Below are positions 1-9,395 of a stretch of 64,000 nucleotides of DNA, in pieces. The translations under genes were made by a program, and so were the position numbers. Under the pieces are notes generated by a model. It saw only the letters and a program-made list of their open reading frames with translations. It was not told where the DNA came from and did not search any database. Origin of the DNA: Stenopsyche tienmushanensis (taxonomy: Eukaryota > Arthropoda > Insecta > Trichoptera > Stenopsychidae); the NCBI GenBank assembly GCA_008973525.1, contig WACJ01000516.1, positions 186,001 to 250,000 on the forward strand. The letters are read 5' to 3'. Every line of letters begins with the position of its first letter. Positions within the stretch are counted from its first letter, which is position 1.

Positions 1-2640
1 TGGAAAATTTAAAAATATAATAATTTTTATTACATTATAAAGATTACCACAATAAATTTATTTTATATAAAAGCTGCAAATAAATATTAAAATTCTTTAT
101 GATCAATAAATCAACAAGGCAAAATAAATAGGTTCTAATCTTTTTTCTAATAATCAAGCTAATGAAACAATTCAAGCTCCAAGCAATATTGCTAAAGTGC
201 ATAACATCAATGTATATATTTATTTAAAAATTATAATGAATATTTATTGATGATAAACATATGATTGCAAAAAAGCTTTCGCTTTTTTGTTTAAAATATA
301 AGATTTGGTATGCGGACAGAGTATGGCGCACATACATATTGTGCTATAACCAATTGTTTTTGAATGTTGATTAAGAAAGAAGTGTCATCGGTGGTGTCAG
401 CGGTGTTCCTCGTCGTTCGCCTGCCACATGTCATTTGAACGAGCTGTCAGATTTGAGGTTTGTCACATTGTTTGCATTTCCTGCGGTCTCTTGACATTTT
501 GCATTATTTGCTCGCTAACTAGGCGCTCTGTTTGTACGAGCGATGACAGCCGTCTCTGTGATGGCGAGGATTTCTGCGTTGTTGTGATGTGTCTTTTTCC
601 AAACACGAATTTCGAATCTTACCCGTCGCTTATTAAATAGACATTACATTTCGGCATGTGACGATCTCTCGCTTTAGGTGATGTGTTATGATTGTTTTTG
701 AGGTTATGTTTTGAAACAATACTTTTCCTTAAGTCCTTGAAATTAGTAATCATTTTTATAGCATTGCATTTAAAGCATTGATTTTCAACAAACAATATAA
801 TATTAGATCACTTTCTATATAATTCTAACTGATTTCCTAGTAGAATTTGATTGTTAAGTTTTGTATGTAAATGTCAAACATTTAATGTTCACCATTTATC
901 CCATACAAATTTTGGTATATTTGATTCCCCCCCTTTTTTTAGTGGACAAAGCTACACCAATTATAATAGAGGTATATCCGTTTTTTTTTATTGATATTGA
1001 AATTTTATACTTTCAAGCCAATATATTATAAGCAATTGTAAACTTCAGATTTGCTTTCTATACATGTAAAAAGTGGCATTGAAGATAGAAAATATTTTTT
1101 AGATCGTAATAATTTTTATTTAAATATTGAGAGAAGGATACACGAAAAACTATCTTGTAAGTAAAAAAGGGTACTGAAAACTAGTTTTTCCGGTTTCGCA
1201 TACATTTTTTCAACAATCTGTCAATAGGTCGTCGCGGTGATAATAAAAAGGCACGTGTAAAATTCTAAATTGCCAATTGAAATATTTTTAGGTGTTTTTA
1301 CTTCATGGTCGCTTCTTTTGTTAAACGGTTTTGTGCACATGGACCAACAATTTTATTTTGGGGGTTAGGAGGGTCTTTTGCTAAGTTTCACACAGGCCCT
1401 ATCTCATAAGTATCAGGGTTGCCGGAATAGTATTATTTTTCAATATTTTGAAAAAACATCCAAAATTTCACCTTTAAATCGTCATAACTTTTTAAATAAA
1501 TAAACGTCATAATTTTTGATTCTAATTAAATAATTATTTTATGCAATTGGTTTAAAGAACATTACATCTGATCTTTCAAAGTCATATAAAATATGCAAAC
1601 GAATGAGTAATGTCTACTTCTAAATTCGTTAAACAAAAAATTAACAACTATTTTGAATTTAGTTTAGTTTTAAAAAGTTCTCTAGATTATACCCTCTCCA
1701 ACGATATACTACACGTCATACAAATAATTCAATAAGTCGTTAAATTTGAAGATATACTAGTTTGGCAGGGTCAGGGTTAAGAACAACATACTTTTTATAC
1801 GTGACTTTCACGGTCTCCAGATCTGACACCATTGAATTTCTTTGTCTAGGGACGTGCCCTATTCCATGGCTCGCACGGTCTCCAAACATGACACCACTGG
1901 ATTTCTTTATCTAAGGACGTGAAACTTTGTCTAGAGACATTTATTTGTGAAGAAAGGGTTCAAAATATTATTTAAAATGTACGCCTTCTTTTCTGTGGAT
2001 GAATTTGAATTTTTGTTTATTAAGGAAAGGGCCCATACTCAATAATTTCTAAGAATATACTAATTATGTTTATATCGCTTGAAGCGAAATTTACGTATAA
2101 AGTAAGTATTTTACCGAGCTCGGGTTTAGGTATAGATTTTAATTAACGCAATGGACATTTTTAAGTACACATCGAAACTTATTTATGAGGGAAAGTCCTT
2201 GAAAAGTTCAGGCGGATAACTTTTCATAGACTTTTTGTTTTGATTACAAATACAAGGTGACTTCCGAAACTCGCATGAATTCTTCATTATGTTTCGAATG
2301 CATTAGTAATTATTTGTCCTTTGTTCCTTAATTATACCACGATAATCATTAGGGTAAGAGAGACCCTTGGAGTTTTGTTTTTTCGTGTTCTCACATTAAA
2401 AAATAAAAATGACGATCACTTCAAAATGCTACGTTATGTTTTATGCGACAATATCAGCAATCGTTTTAATTCGTGTCTTAAATACCAGTGAGAATACGTT
2501 ACCAATAAGTTGCAGCCCTAAACGAGCTCATCTTAATACCTAAATAATGGGTATAAGTGAAATAGAACAGAAAATAAGAAAACGTATCAATTTTTTTTGT
2601 AACGTTTTTTAAATACTTTTTTTATTATAATAAATATTTT
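1..2640. other. AT-rich stretch without a supported gene
   Basis: No coding region can be supported here. There is a short open frame of 70 codons at 428-640 (+) in a locally less AT-rich patch. It has several cysteines but no recognisable domain and no clear splice sites. Near 267-290 there is a short hairpin-like run (AAAAAAGC/GCTTTTTT). A direct repeat of about 65 bp lies at 1809-1935 and is listed separately. The rest is long A and T runs. Confidence 0.6.
1809..1940. repeat. Two-copy tandem repeat, period about 65 bp
   Basis: The string CACGGTCTCC starts at 1809 and again at 1874. Both are followed by a similar TGACACCA..G.ATTTCTTT.TCTA.GGACGTG block. A partial third unit (TTTGTCTAGAGAC) follows. 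The copies have diverged at several positions, so this is an old local duplication. No coding sense was found in it. Confidence 0.6.
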
Positions 2641-2644
2641 TTCG

Positions 2645-2765
2645 AGATGGCTTTTAGCAATCATTTTAATGAGACCATTGCCAACCATTTTGACATGGTT
2701 TTTCATGGCGTATTTATGTTTTTAAAAATGTGGTTGCCTGGACCGCCTAAATCGTAATTAATAGG
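2645..2765 (-). repeat. SINE-like repeat, copy a (partial, body only)
   Basis: This shares the motif ATTGCCAACCATTTT-ACATGG-TTTTTCATGGCGTAT with repeats near 3.3, 24.2 and 37.9 kb. The copy keeps the body and the tail side (TTTTAGCAATCATTTTAATGAGACC) but its tRNA-like head is missing or degraded. The orientation is set by the 37.9 kb copy, whose tRNA-like head lies 5' of this body. Confidence 0.6.
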
Positions 2766-2850
2766 CCAGGTAATAGGCAAATTCTCAAGAAAGCTAAATA
2801 TTAAGAGGTGGAAGAAGCTTTTGTAAATGTGATTTCTTCAGGAAAGAAAC

Positions 2851-2991
2851 GGGCATACATCTATTTCTAAGGTTCATATTGGCCATGAAAGCAAAGTTGT
2901 TTTACAAGGAGATAACAAAAAAGACTTTGTAACTAGCAAGAGATGGTTGGATTGCTTCAAACATCGTCATGGAATACGTTTGTTGACGGTA
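2851..2991 (+). pseudogene. Tigger/pogo-type transposase fragment, CENP-B-like HTH
   Basis: A stop-free 47-codon stretch reads ...KDFVTSKRWLDCFKHRHGIR. In established families, the pattern S-x-x-W-L-x-x-F-K-x-R-H-G-I is the second helix-turn-helix (CENP-B/Tc5 N-terminal DNA-binding domain) of Tigger, pogo and Jerky-like proteins. Only this piece of the roughly 500-residue transposase is visible. The flanks have no start codon or catalytic domain, so it is a dead fragment. It lies between two copies of the SINE-like repeat. A separate, non-overlapping catalytic-domain remnant of the same superfamily lies near 56 kb. Confidence 0.6.
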
Positions 2992-3269
2992 ACACGTTTT
3001 TATATTTTAAAACTGCTATGGCCATTGTGTTTATGATGTTAATTATTATTTTTAAATTCTCAAACTAAACACAATGTACAAAATAAGAGCGTGCATGATA
3101 AATGTCAATCAGATATCTGTTTGAGTCTTGTATTGAAAAATAACCAAAATGGATATGACCAAGCGCGTAGGAAATAATATTTAAACATTAAAATTATCCT
3201 ATAGTTTGTCTTCTGCTTTTAATGTATAGTAAATGTACATTCTTTATATGTATGAAAAAGAGATTACCT

Positions 3270-3432
3270 TCTCGTTCGTGGCTTTTAACAATCCCTATTA
3301 TGAGATTATTGCCAACCATTTTTACATGGTTTTCATAGCGAATATGTGCCTTAAAAATGTAGTAATCAGCCGCAACTCCTATAAATTTGAACCCATTACA
3401 ATCGAGTTACTAGTCCGACCGCTTATAGATGT
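3270..3432 (-). repeat. SINE-like repeat, copy b (with tRNA-like head)
   Basis: On the minus strand this runs from a tRNA-like head, with TAAGCGGTCGGACTAG and a B-box-like GGTTCAAATTT, into the body ending CATGTAAAAATGGTTGGCAATAATCTC. It aligns over its length with the 37.9 kb copy but has several substitutions, so it is older. The 76-codon open frame on the plus strand across it has no independent support. Confidence 0.6.
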
Positions 3433-3520
3433 ATCCATGAAGAATGTAATGTTTTTTAAATGAAAGATTTGAATGCTCATTTTTTTATTTTTGACATATT
3501 ACAAAATTTAGTTTTCATCG

Positions 3521-3745
3521 TTAGATATAACTTCTCTCCGCCTATCTGGTAATATTTTAATGCCTCTGTCATAAAACATCACGGGCTTTGAACGAAAATA
3601 TTCTAAAAGTCCTTTTTTGACCTCATCGTTTGTTTAGTAATTTTTCCCATTCAAATAATATTAAAGAGATCTAAGAAATGTGGAAATCCGACGGAGCGAT
3701 GTCTGGATAATAAGGAGGATGTCGAACTGTCTTCTATCCAAGGCT
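3521..3745 (-). pseudogene. Mariner transposase C-terminal remnant
   Basis: On the minus strand one frame reads VRHPPYYPDIAPSDFHIS. This is the third-aspartate block of mariner transposases (HPPYSPDLAPSDYHLF in the family). After a frameshift, a second frame reads DEVKKGLLEYFRSKPVMF and then YDRGIKILPDRRRSYI, which matches the mariner C-terminal tail. The rest of the protein and the terminal inverted repeats are not visible. It is a decayed fragment of a family different from the 7.7 kb mariner. The 85-codon open frame on the opposite strand (3680-3937) is its shadow. Confidence 0.65.
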
Positions 3746-3986
3746 GTAAAGTCCCACCTTTCCCGGTGGGGATTTAAATACATGATCTATATTTTTATGG
3801 AGCATTTAAATGATTGCCATCTCTTTTGCATGACCCACAAGTGTTTATTTGGGTTAAGGCCAAAAGCTGTTTCTAGGACTACATTTTCAGGATATTTTGT
3901 AGTTTATAAATGTACGCTGATGATTCTCATTAAATAATGAAGGTTTACTATTACTGGAACTATATTGGAAAAAATATTTCCAAAAA

Positions 3987-4518
3987 TTAACCGTTTCGTG
4001 AGTACTCACGGTAATAACCGATATGACCTTCACTATTCAGAAAGAGCACTCTTGTGCATTGAAGCTCCGAGGCGGACAGAGACAGAGAGAACTTAGCGCA
4101 GTTCGGGAGACTGAGACGGATAGTTCCTCGCATGATTGTATAGATCGTTAAGCCCAAATTTATCGACTTATAATCATTTCGAGTTCAAGTGTGTTATTTG
4201 TTTACGCAAAGAAATGATCGAAAATTGCGAGCTATCGACAATGCTTGTTTTTTTAACTTCGCTGCGTGTTGAATGAGTCTTTGTTCAATTATCATTTCCT
4301 TCTAAAGGAGGAGCAAATGAATCGATTTTTTGTGCATTGTTTATGTAAAGAAATGACGCGATCTTGTATGTTATCAAATGTTTATTTACAATTGACTCTA
4401 CCTCGAATTGAAGATTGTCTTACGCTGATTAGGAGCTGACAGAAAGTAATCGGTGTAAAGCGATTATGATATCAACGACTTCATCGATTTTAAATTTGCT
4501 CACTAACGAAAAGGTTAA
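3987..4518 (+). mobile_element. Non-autonomous TTAA element (piggyBac-like), copy A
   Basis: Flanked by TTAA at 3987-3990 and 4515-4518. The left end begins CCGTTTCGTGAGTACTCACGG. The reverse complement of the right end begins CCTTTTCGTTAGTGAGC, giving an imperfect terminal inverted repeat of about 14 bp. TTAA duplication is the signature of the piggyBac superfamily. The element is about 524 bp and encodes no transposase, so it would have moved in trans. Its left half resembles 48420-48620. Its right 313 bp (4202-4514) recur almost unchanged at 8027-8339. Confidence 0.7.
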
Positions 4519-4641
4519 ACATAGCTTTTGGACATTTTATGTATTGGGACTTTGCTCATTTTTGTAAAAATAACTTTTATAAATCCTCACAAGACAACGA
4601 ATGTGAAGAAAACATCCCCCCTTTGAGAAACTTTTGAGAAA

Positions 4642-5106
4642 CCCTTTGAGTAGTGAGCCAATTTAAAATCATCATAGACTTAGATGCTATATTTGCTTGT
4701 CTGCCACTTATCGTCGTACAAATCCACTTATCTGTCAGAACCGTCGCAGCGTGTATGAAGCTTGTATATAAATAAATAAACATGGTCGATAACACAGTAT
4801 TCGGTTATTTCTTCAAGTGAACATAAACAATACACTTGAAATCGATGCATTATATCATTCACAGATCATTATTAGTTGATAAATTTGGGTTAACGATCTA
4901 TACAATCGTACGATGTACGCAAGATACTCTCGCTGTCTTTATCTTCCATTCACAACCTCCGACCAATAAGATAAATTCTCCGTCTATGTTTCTCGCCAAA
5001 CTCAACATGCAAGATAATCTCCGTCTTCGTTTGTCTCTGTAAAATGCTCTTTCTGAGTCACTGGAATTCGGACACAACATTGTGTCTTACCTCTTTAAAG
5101 GGTTAA
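4642..5106 (-). mobile_element. Non-autonomous TTAA element (piggyBac-like), copy B
   Basis: A relative of copy A in opposite orientation. The low-coordinate end is CCCTTTGAGTAGTGAGC. The high-coordinate end, read on the minus strand, is TTAA then CCCTTTAAAGAGGTAAG, so the ends form an imperfect inverted repeat. The TTAA is intact at 5103-5106 but decayed (GAAA) on the other side. Internal blocks such as TGTATAGATCGTTAACCCAAAT are shared with copies near 12.2 and 48.5 kb. Open frames of 60-72 codons here have no recognisable product. Confidence 0.65.
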
Positions 5107-5836
5107 CTATTCATGGATTAGAGAATTTGCTGATTTTAGTTTTTCCAGCTTGTTATTGCAGTGTCGCTATTGTATCTTCATTTTATGATCTTATCGAATA
5201 GCTAATTCTATCCAATCTTCTCCAAGTCTATCTGACGAGTCTTCCAGCGATGTTTTTAACTTTGTTCGCGGTAGACGAGGTTTCCTTCTTGGAACGACCT
5301 GCATCCAGATGACGCATACGCAGCATCTCGACATCGTCGTGACATCTTTATTGGACCAATTAAACTCATTGCAGGCCGCGAGTGGGCCGACCTGGTGAAC
5401 AGCTTCTTATTGCAGTTGCACATTCGCCCACCACTACCGAGATTTATTCTAGGACGACACCAGAATAGTAATTATAAACATTCGTCCATAGTCAGCGCCT
5501 ACGCTCAATATCAATTGCAAATTGTTTCTATTTCGGTACGTTCGATCGCCACTCAACATTCAATGCTATAAAAAGACAAGCGATTAACACTTTCGCATCC
5601 GACATAATGAATAAATATAATATACAATGTATATATTTGGCGAGAGCTATTTGCACAATAATGATGGACCAATTCAAATCGCTACAATAGAAATCCGATT
5701 CTAAATTTGGATAGGCAATTGTTAACGTAAATTTAAGAGATATTTCTTTGATCGCATCAAAGGTTCTCTAAAGGCAGGTCAGGATCTTCTCAAATGCTGT
5801 TTATCCTTTGTGCGGAAAGGAAACCAGAACCGCTTC
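5107..5836. other. Unassigned stretch with a 98-codon stop-free frame
   Basis: On the plus strand the frame from 5275 to 5571 is free of stops for 98 codons. It is locally less AT-rich, with runs such as DIFIGPIKLIAGREWADLVN. It has no ATG near its start and no convincing acceptor, and I recognise no family. It could be a decayed gene or retrotransposon piece, or chance. The remainder holds nothing I can name. Confidence 0.35.
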
Positions 5837-6492
5837 CTTAACACTTTGAGACCCGCTGACGCCTTTTGGCGTAAAAATTCCCCAACCGTTATGAACCGCT
5901 GACGCCATTTGGCGTAAAAACGTGGGCCTACAACATCATAAAAAAAAAATGTTACCGACACTAATATTTCACTATTCGTTGACAGATTTCTCTACAGATA
6001 TAAAGGGTATGTAAATTTGAGTTTTAAGTTTGAAGAAAGTAAATAAATTTCCTATAAGAATCATATTAGAAATCGATCCTAAGACAATTTTAAATTGAAA
6101 AGTAGCTCCCAAGACAAAAAAGGTTGGACGATCCTGAAGTAAAGGATATATACATATCCAGTGGCGGTCCTTCCATAGAATTGCGAAGTATTATCACCCT
6201 CATATAGTAAATAAATTTTAAATGAAATATAAATAACAAGTATTATTTATAGAAAGAAAAAAAAATGTATTTCGTTGGTTTGAGAACCACTGGTTGAAAG
6301 TTGTAAAATGAAGATCACATATCTATACCTTTGATTATGTAGAATATAACCTGAAAATATCACGTATATACACTCATAGGTTAAAAAGATATGTAAATTA
6401 TTATAAAGGTCTTGATTTCTTGCGAAATTTGCCTAAAACGAGCGGCCCCCACAGCTTTTTTACACCAAAAAGCGCGGTTCTCAAAGTGTTAA
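5837..6492. mobile_element. TTAA-flanked MITE with CACTTTGAGA ends
   Basis: TTAA at 5837-5840 and 6489-6492 encloses 648 bp. The left end starts CACTTTGAGACCCGC and the reverse complement of the right end starts CACTTTGAGAACCGC. Just inside the left end are two direct copies of CCGCTGACGCC-TTTGGCGTAAAAA, typical subterminal repeats. There is no transposase frame. TTAA target choice fits piggyBac-like mobilisation. A short hAT-like element is nested at 6159-6292. Confidence 0.75.
6159..6292. mobile_element. Possible short hAT-like MITE nested in the TTAA element
   Basis: The segment starts CAGTGGCGGTCC and ends GGTTTGAGAACCACTG. The reverse complement of the end, CAGTGGTTCTCAAACC, is a classic hAT terminus. 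The length is 134 bp. No matching 8-bp duplication is seen on the two sides, so it may be old or the left end may be imprecise. Confidence 0.4.
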
Positions 6493-7751
6493 TAAGAGGG
6501 CTTTATTAGAACACCATAGAGCAAAAGTTATCGTCGACCCTAAATCAATTTTAACCTTTGTTATTTATGCTATTATCGAATCGAATGAATCGATTGAAAG
6601 TATATTCCGCAGCATTTAATGACATCAAGCGTCATTATGATATTTAATGTAGTATGTACTGTAAGATTAACGTTTACGGCATGATTTAGTAATATGTTGA
6701 TAAATTCGATTGTGCGGCATATTGATATGAAATTATCATTGGATATTAGCGCGAAGCGTTGATCAAATATGACATTGTTTTAATTTCATTGAAAAATAAC
6801 AATTAATTCTATTTGTAGCATAGGTCATCCCAAAAGTGTATGTATGCAGACTAATTTTCCGTATGATTGATCTTGTGCATTTTTCATGCCCCACAATTGA
6901 TGGCGACGACAGCCATCTTCAACTGTTGCCAACCTTTGAAGATGCCTATCGTTGTTCAGCTGCCCTAGGACTATTCGCTGATTGCTAAACTGAAATTGAT
7001 TGAATAAATTTTAGGTTTATTTGAACTACATTTTTATACAACGAAATTCACACTTTTACCTCACATGCGTTGATACTGATTTTTGTACATGTTCATATAT
7101 TCAAATTTGCTTTATTAGATCATGGAAACTAGGGAACTCTAGTTTCGAGACGAGCAACAAAAAGAAGTGCCCACTCATCAGTATTGCAAACTTTGCGCTT
7201 TCAGCATCACTCCGACTTACGGTTGTTTTTCTTCTACAGTAGGTCATCTCTTATAGGCGATGTTAAATTGAGGGTTCGAAACGAAAGATAGACAATTTGA
7301 AGATGGATTCCTTTCAAACGTCATTTATTTACCTTTTTCGCTATAATATTAGACGGAGTTCAGTTTCGTGGACCAAAATTGGACGCGGCGAACGAGTGAA
7401 AGTTCGACCCGTCAGACTCATTTCAATTCTAACTCCAACGGATTAATCGATTCTCGTCCTTATCTTATGCAAAAGTCTCGGCGGTCTCAGTCTTAACAAT
7501 GTTTTTATTGGCCAGTTTTATTTTTAAGCTTACAAATTACAATATTTTGCTCCACGTCACAATTCGAACTCGATACAATAAGAGTCCAGGAATCCGGAAC
7601 TGAATATATTATTTTTATTTTCCTTAAGTGAATCAAACGGATAATGATTATGACAATCGAGACCCTATTATAATGACGACGTTCGATAATTGTTCAACGT
7701 TCATTCGAAGTAATATACAAGAATAATAATTTATAGATAAGTGTAGCAATA
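6493..7751. other. Unassigned AT-rich stretch
   Basis: No gene is supported. The string AGGTCATCCCAAAAGTGTATGTAT near 6825 resembles a mariner terminal repeat, but no partner end or transposase remnant was found nearby. The open frame at 7021-7242 (73 codons) has no recognisable product. Confidence 0.5.
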
Positions 7752-8022
7752 TATCAGGTCAGTCCAAAAGTTCGTGCGCATTTTTTGGAATTTTTTTAAA
7801 TAGTCTAAATAAAACACTTTTAACATTAGATTTCGAACCTGTCGAAATTTGTCATCGCTTGATTAATATGTTAATTAGTTTGTCGCCAATTTTCGTAGAC
7901 ATTGGACGCATATTAGTACTAGTGCCATAGAAAATGAATATCGATAATCAATATAAACGTCCTATTGCTATATTTTTTATTTTCTTGTGGCTGCAAATCT
8001 GCCACATTTGCAGCGATAAAAA

Positions 8023-8343
8023 TTAATTACGCAAAGAAATGATCGAAAATTGCGAGCTATCGACAATGCTTGTTTTTTTAACTTCGCTGCGTGTTGAATG
8101 AGTCTTTGTTCAATTATCATTTCCTTCTAAAGGAGGAGCAAATGAATCGATTTTTTGTGCATTGTTTATGTAAAGAAATGACGCGATCTTGTATGTTATC
8201 AAATGTTTATTTACAATTGACTCTGCCTCGAATTGAAGATTGTCTTACGCTGATTAGGAGCTGACAGAAAGTAATCGGTGTAAAGCGATTATGATATCAA
8301 CGACTTCATCGATTTTAAATTTGCTCACTAACGAAAAGGTTAA
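8023..8343 (+). mobile_element. TTAA element inserted in mariner copy 1
   Basis: The mariner sequence ...AAAAATTAA and TTAATAGTGTACATGG, continuous in copy 2 (near 23.35 kb), is split here by 313 bp (8027-8339) with TTAA at 8023-8026 and 8340-8343. The insert matches 4202-4514 at all but one position (an A/G difference in CTCTACCTCG). The insert's right end, GCTCACTAACGAAAAGG, is the family's terminal repeat. Its left end (TTACGCAAAG) corresponds to an internal point of copy A, so 211 bp of the left side are absent although the TTAA duplication is exact. Confidence 0.85.
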
Positions 8344-8836
8344 TAGTGTACATGGTGAACATACTATCAGTGTAAGGACTGCCCAGAAATGGTTTAAAAA
8401 GTTCAAAGTTAGAGAAAGCAGCATTTATGATGAACCCTGTTCAGGATGTCCTGTTAATTTTGATAACAACGTTCTTAAAAATGTTGTGAAGTCAGAGCCA
8501 AAATTAACAGTGGATCAGTTTGCAGAAAGGAAGGATTTATCTCAGGGAATAATTTTTCGTCATTTAAAGGAGATTGGGAAAGTATCCGAGCTTGGGAAGT
8601 GGGTACCGCATGAGCTATCCGAATCCAATTATCAGCAACGAAAAAACATCTACACTTCCTTTTTATTGCGCATCGAAAGAGAACTACTTATTCCCCGGAC
8701 ATCGCCCCAAGTGATTTTCGCTTATTTCGTACCTTACATTTTTTTACTAGATGAAAAGTTAAATTTTAAACAAGATGTACAAAATGGACTTTCAAGTTTT
8801 TGCCATCAAAACCAGTGTCTACAGCAATGGAATTAA
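8291..8836 (+). pseudogene. Chimeric mariner HTH frame fused to TTAA-element sequence
   Basis: A 181-codon open frame. Its first 17 residues (MISTTSSILNLLTNEKV) come from the inserted TTAA element and the rest from mariner. From about residue 18 it contains the second half of the paired-like mariner DNA-binding region (HTISVRTAQKWFKKFKVRES, then KLTVDQFAERKDLSQGIIFR) and the linker WVPHELSES. After about residue 128 an internal deletion has put the frame out of register with the catalytic domain, so the last 50 residues are not transposase-like. No catalytic aspartate triad remains. It is a fortuitous fusion and nothing shows that it is expressed. Confidence 0.75.
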
Positions 8837-9055
8837 AAAGCTACCTGTAAGATGGCAAGAAGTTGTAGATAGCGGAGGAAAAAATATCAGTAATTAAAAC
8901 GTTAAATTATGTTTTATTTAAACAAAAATACGCACGAACTTTTGGACTGACCTGATAACTATGATTTCCTTCCTCAGTATAAACCTTATATTTTTTACAT
9001 TGTTACGGATTTCTTTTAATTTATAAAGAAACTGATGTGATTAAATTGGAATAAG

Positions 9056-9395
9056 AGAATCCAATATGTATCTTTACATCCTAAAAAGAAACTCTGGTAG
9101 GATACGAATGGTGTGATTTATTATGAACTGTTAAAACCAAATCAAATCATTAATGCAGATGTTTACAGATGTTTTGAACTTAGAATTGATTAAAATATGA
9201 GTTCCAGTGATTTTCACATATTTCTTAAGATATACAACCAGTGTCTTTCTACAGCAATGGAATTAAAAAGCTACCCGTAAGATGGCGAGAAATTGTAGAT
9301 AGTGGAGGAAAATATGTCATCGATTAAAATGTTAAATTGTGTTTTATTTAAACTATTGAAAAAAAATGCGCACGAACTTTTGGACTGACCTAATA
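9056..9395 (+). pseudogene. Mariner family 1 fragment, copy 3 (3' part)
   Basis: The frame reads LHPKKKLW-DTNGVIYYELL then KPNQIINADVYRC, the block between the first and second catalytic aspartates of mariner. It then jumps to the C-terminal tail (QQWN-KATRKMARNCR in one frame, the NGIKKLPVRWREIVDSGG block in another). The 3' terminal repeat ends at 9393, followed by TA. The 5' end is missing. The sequence between copies 1 and 3 (8958-9055) is also found beside copy 2. Confidence 0.75.

Larger units (their letters stand above)
7752..8957 (+). mobile_element. Mariner element copy 1 (family 1), interrupted and deleted
   Basis: Near-perfect terminal repeats TCAGGTCAGTCCAAAAGTTC (from 7754) and GAACTTTTGGACTGACCTGA (to 8955) are flanked by TA at 7752-7753 and 8956-8957, as expected for mariner. 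Relative to a full mariner (about 1.3 kb, about 345 codons) the catalytic core is missing. The frame jumps from ...KWVPHELSESNYQQRKNIY to the region of the third aspartate (YSPDIAPSDF, in another frame). A 313-bp TTAA element sits at 8027-8339 between the N-terminal part and the HTH. The N-terminal frame also carries a frameshift compared with copy 2. It is a non-functional relic, but its ends remain recognisable to a transposase in trans. Confidence 0.9.

Noticed and set aside
6825..6860. Mariner-like terminal repeat AGGTCATCCCAAAAGTG
   Set aside because: No partner repeat and no transposase remnant within 1.5 kb.
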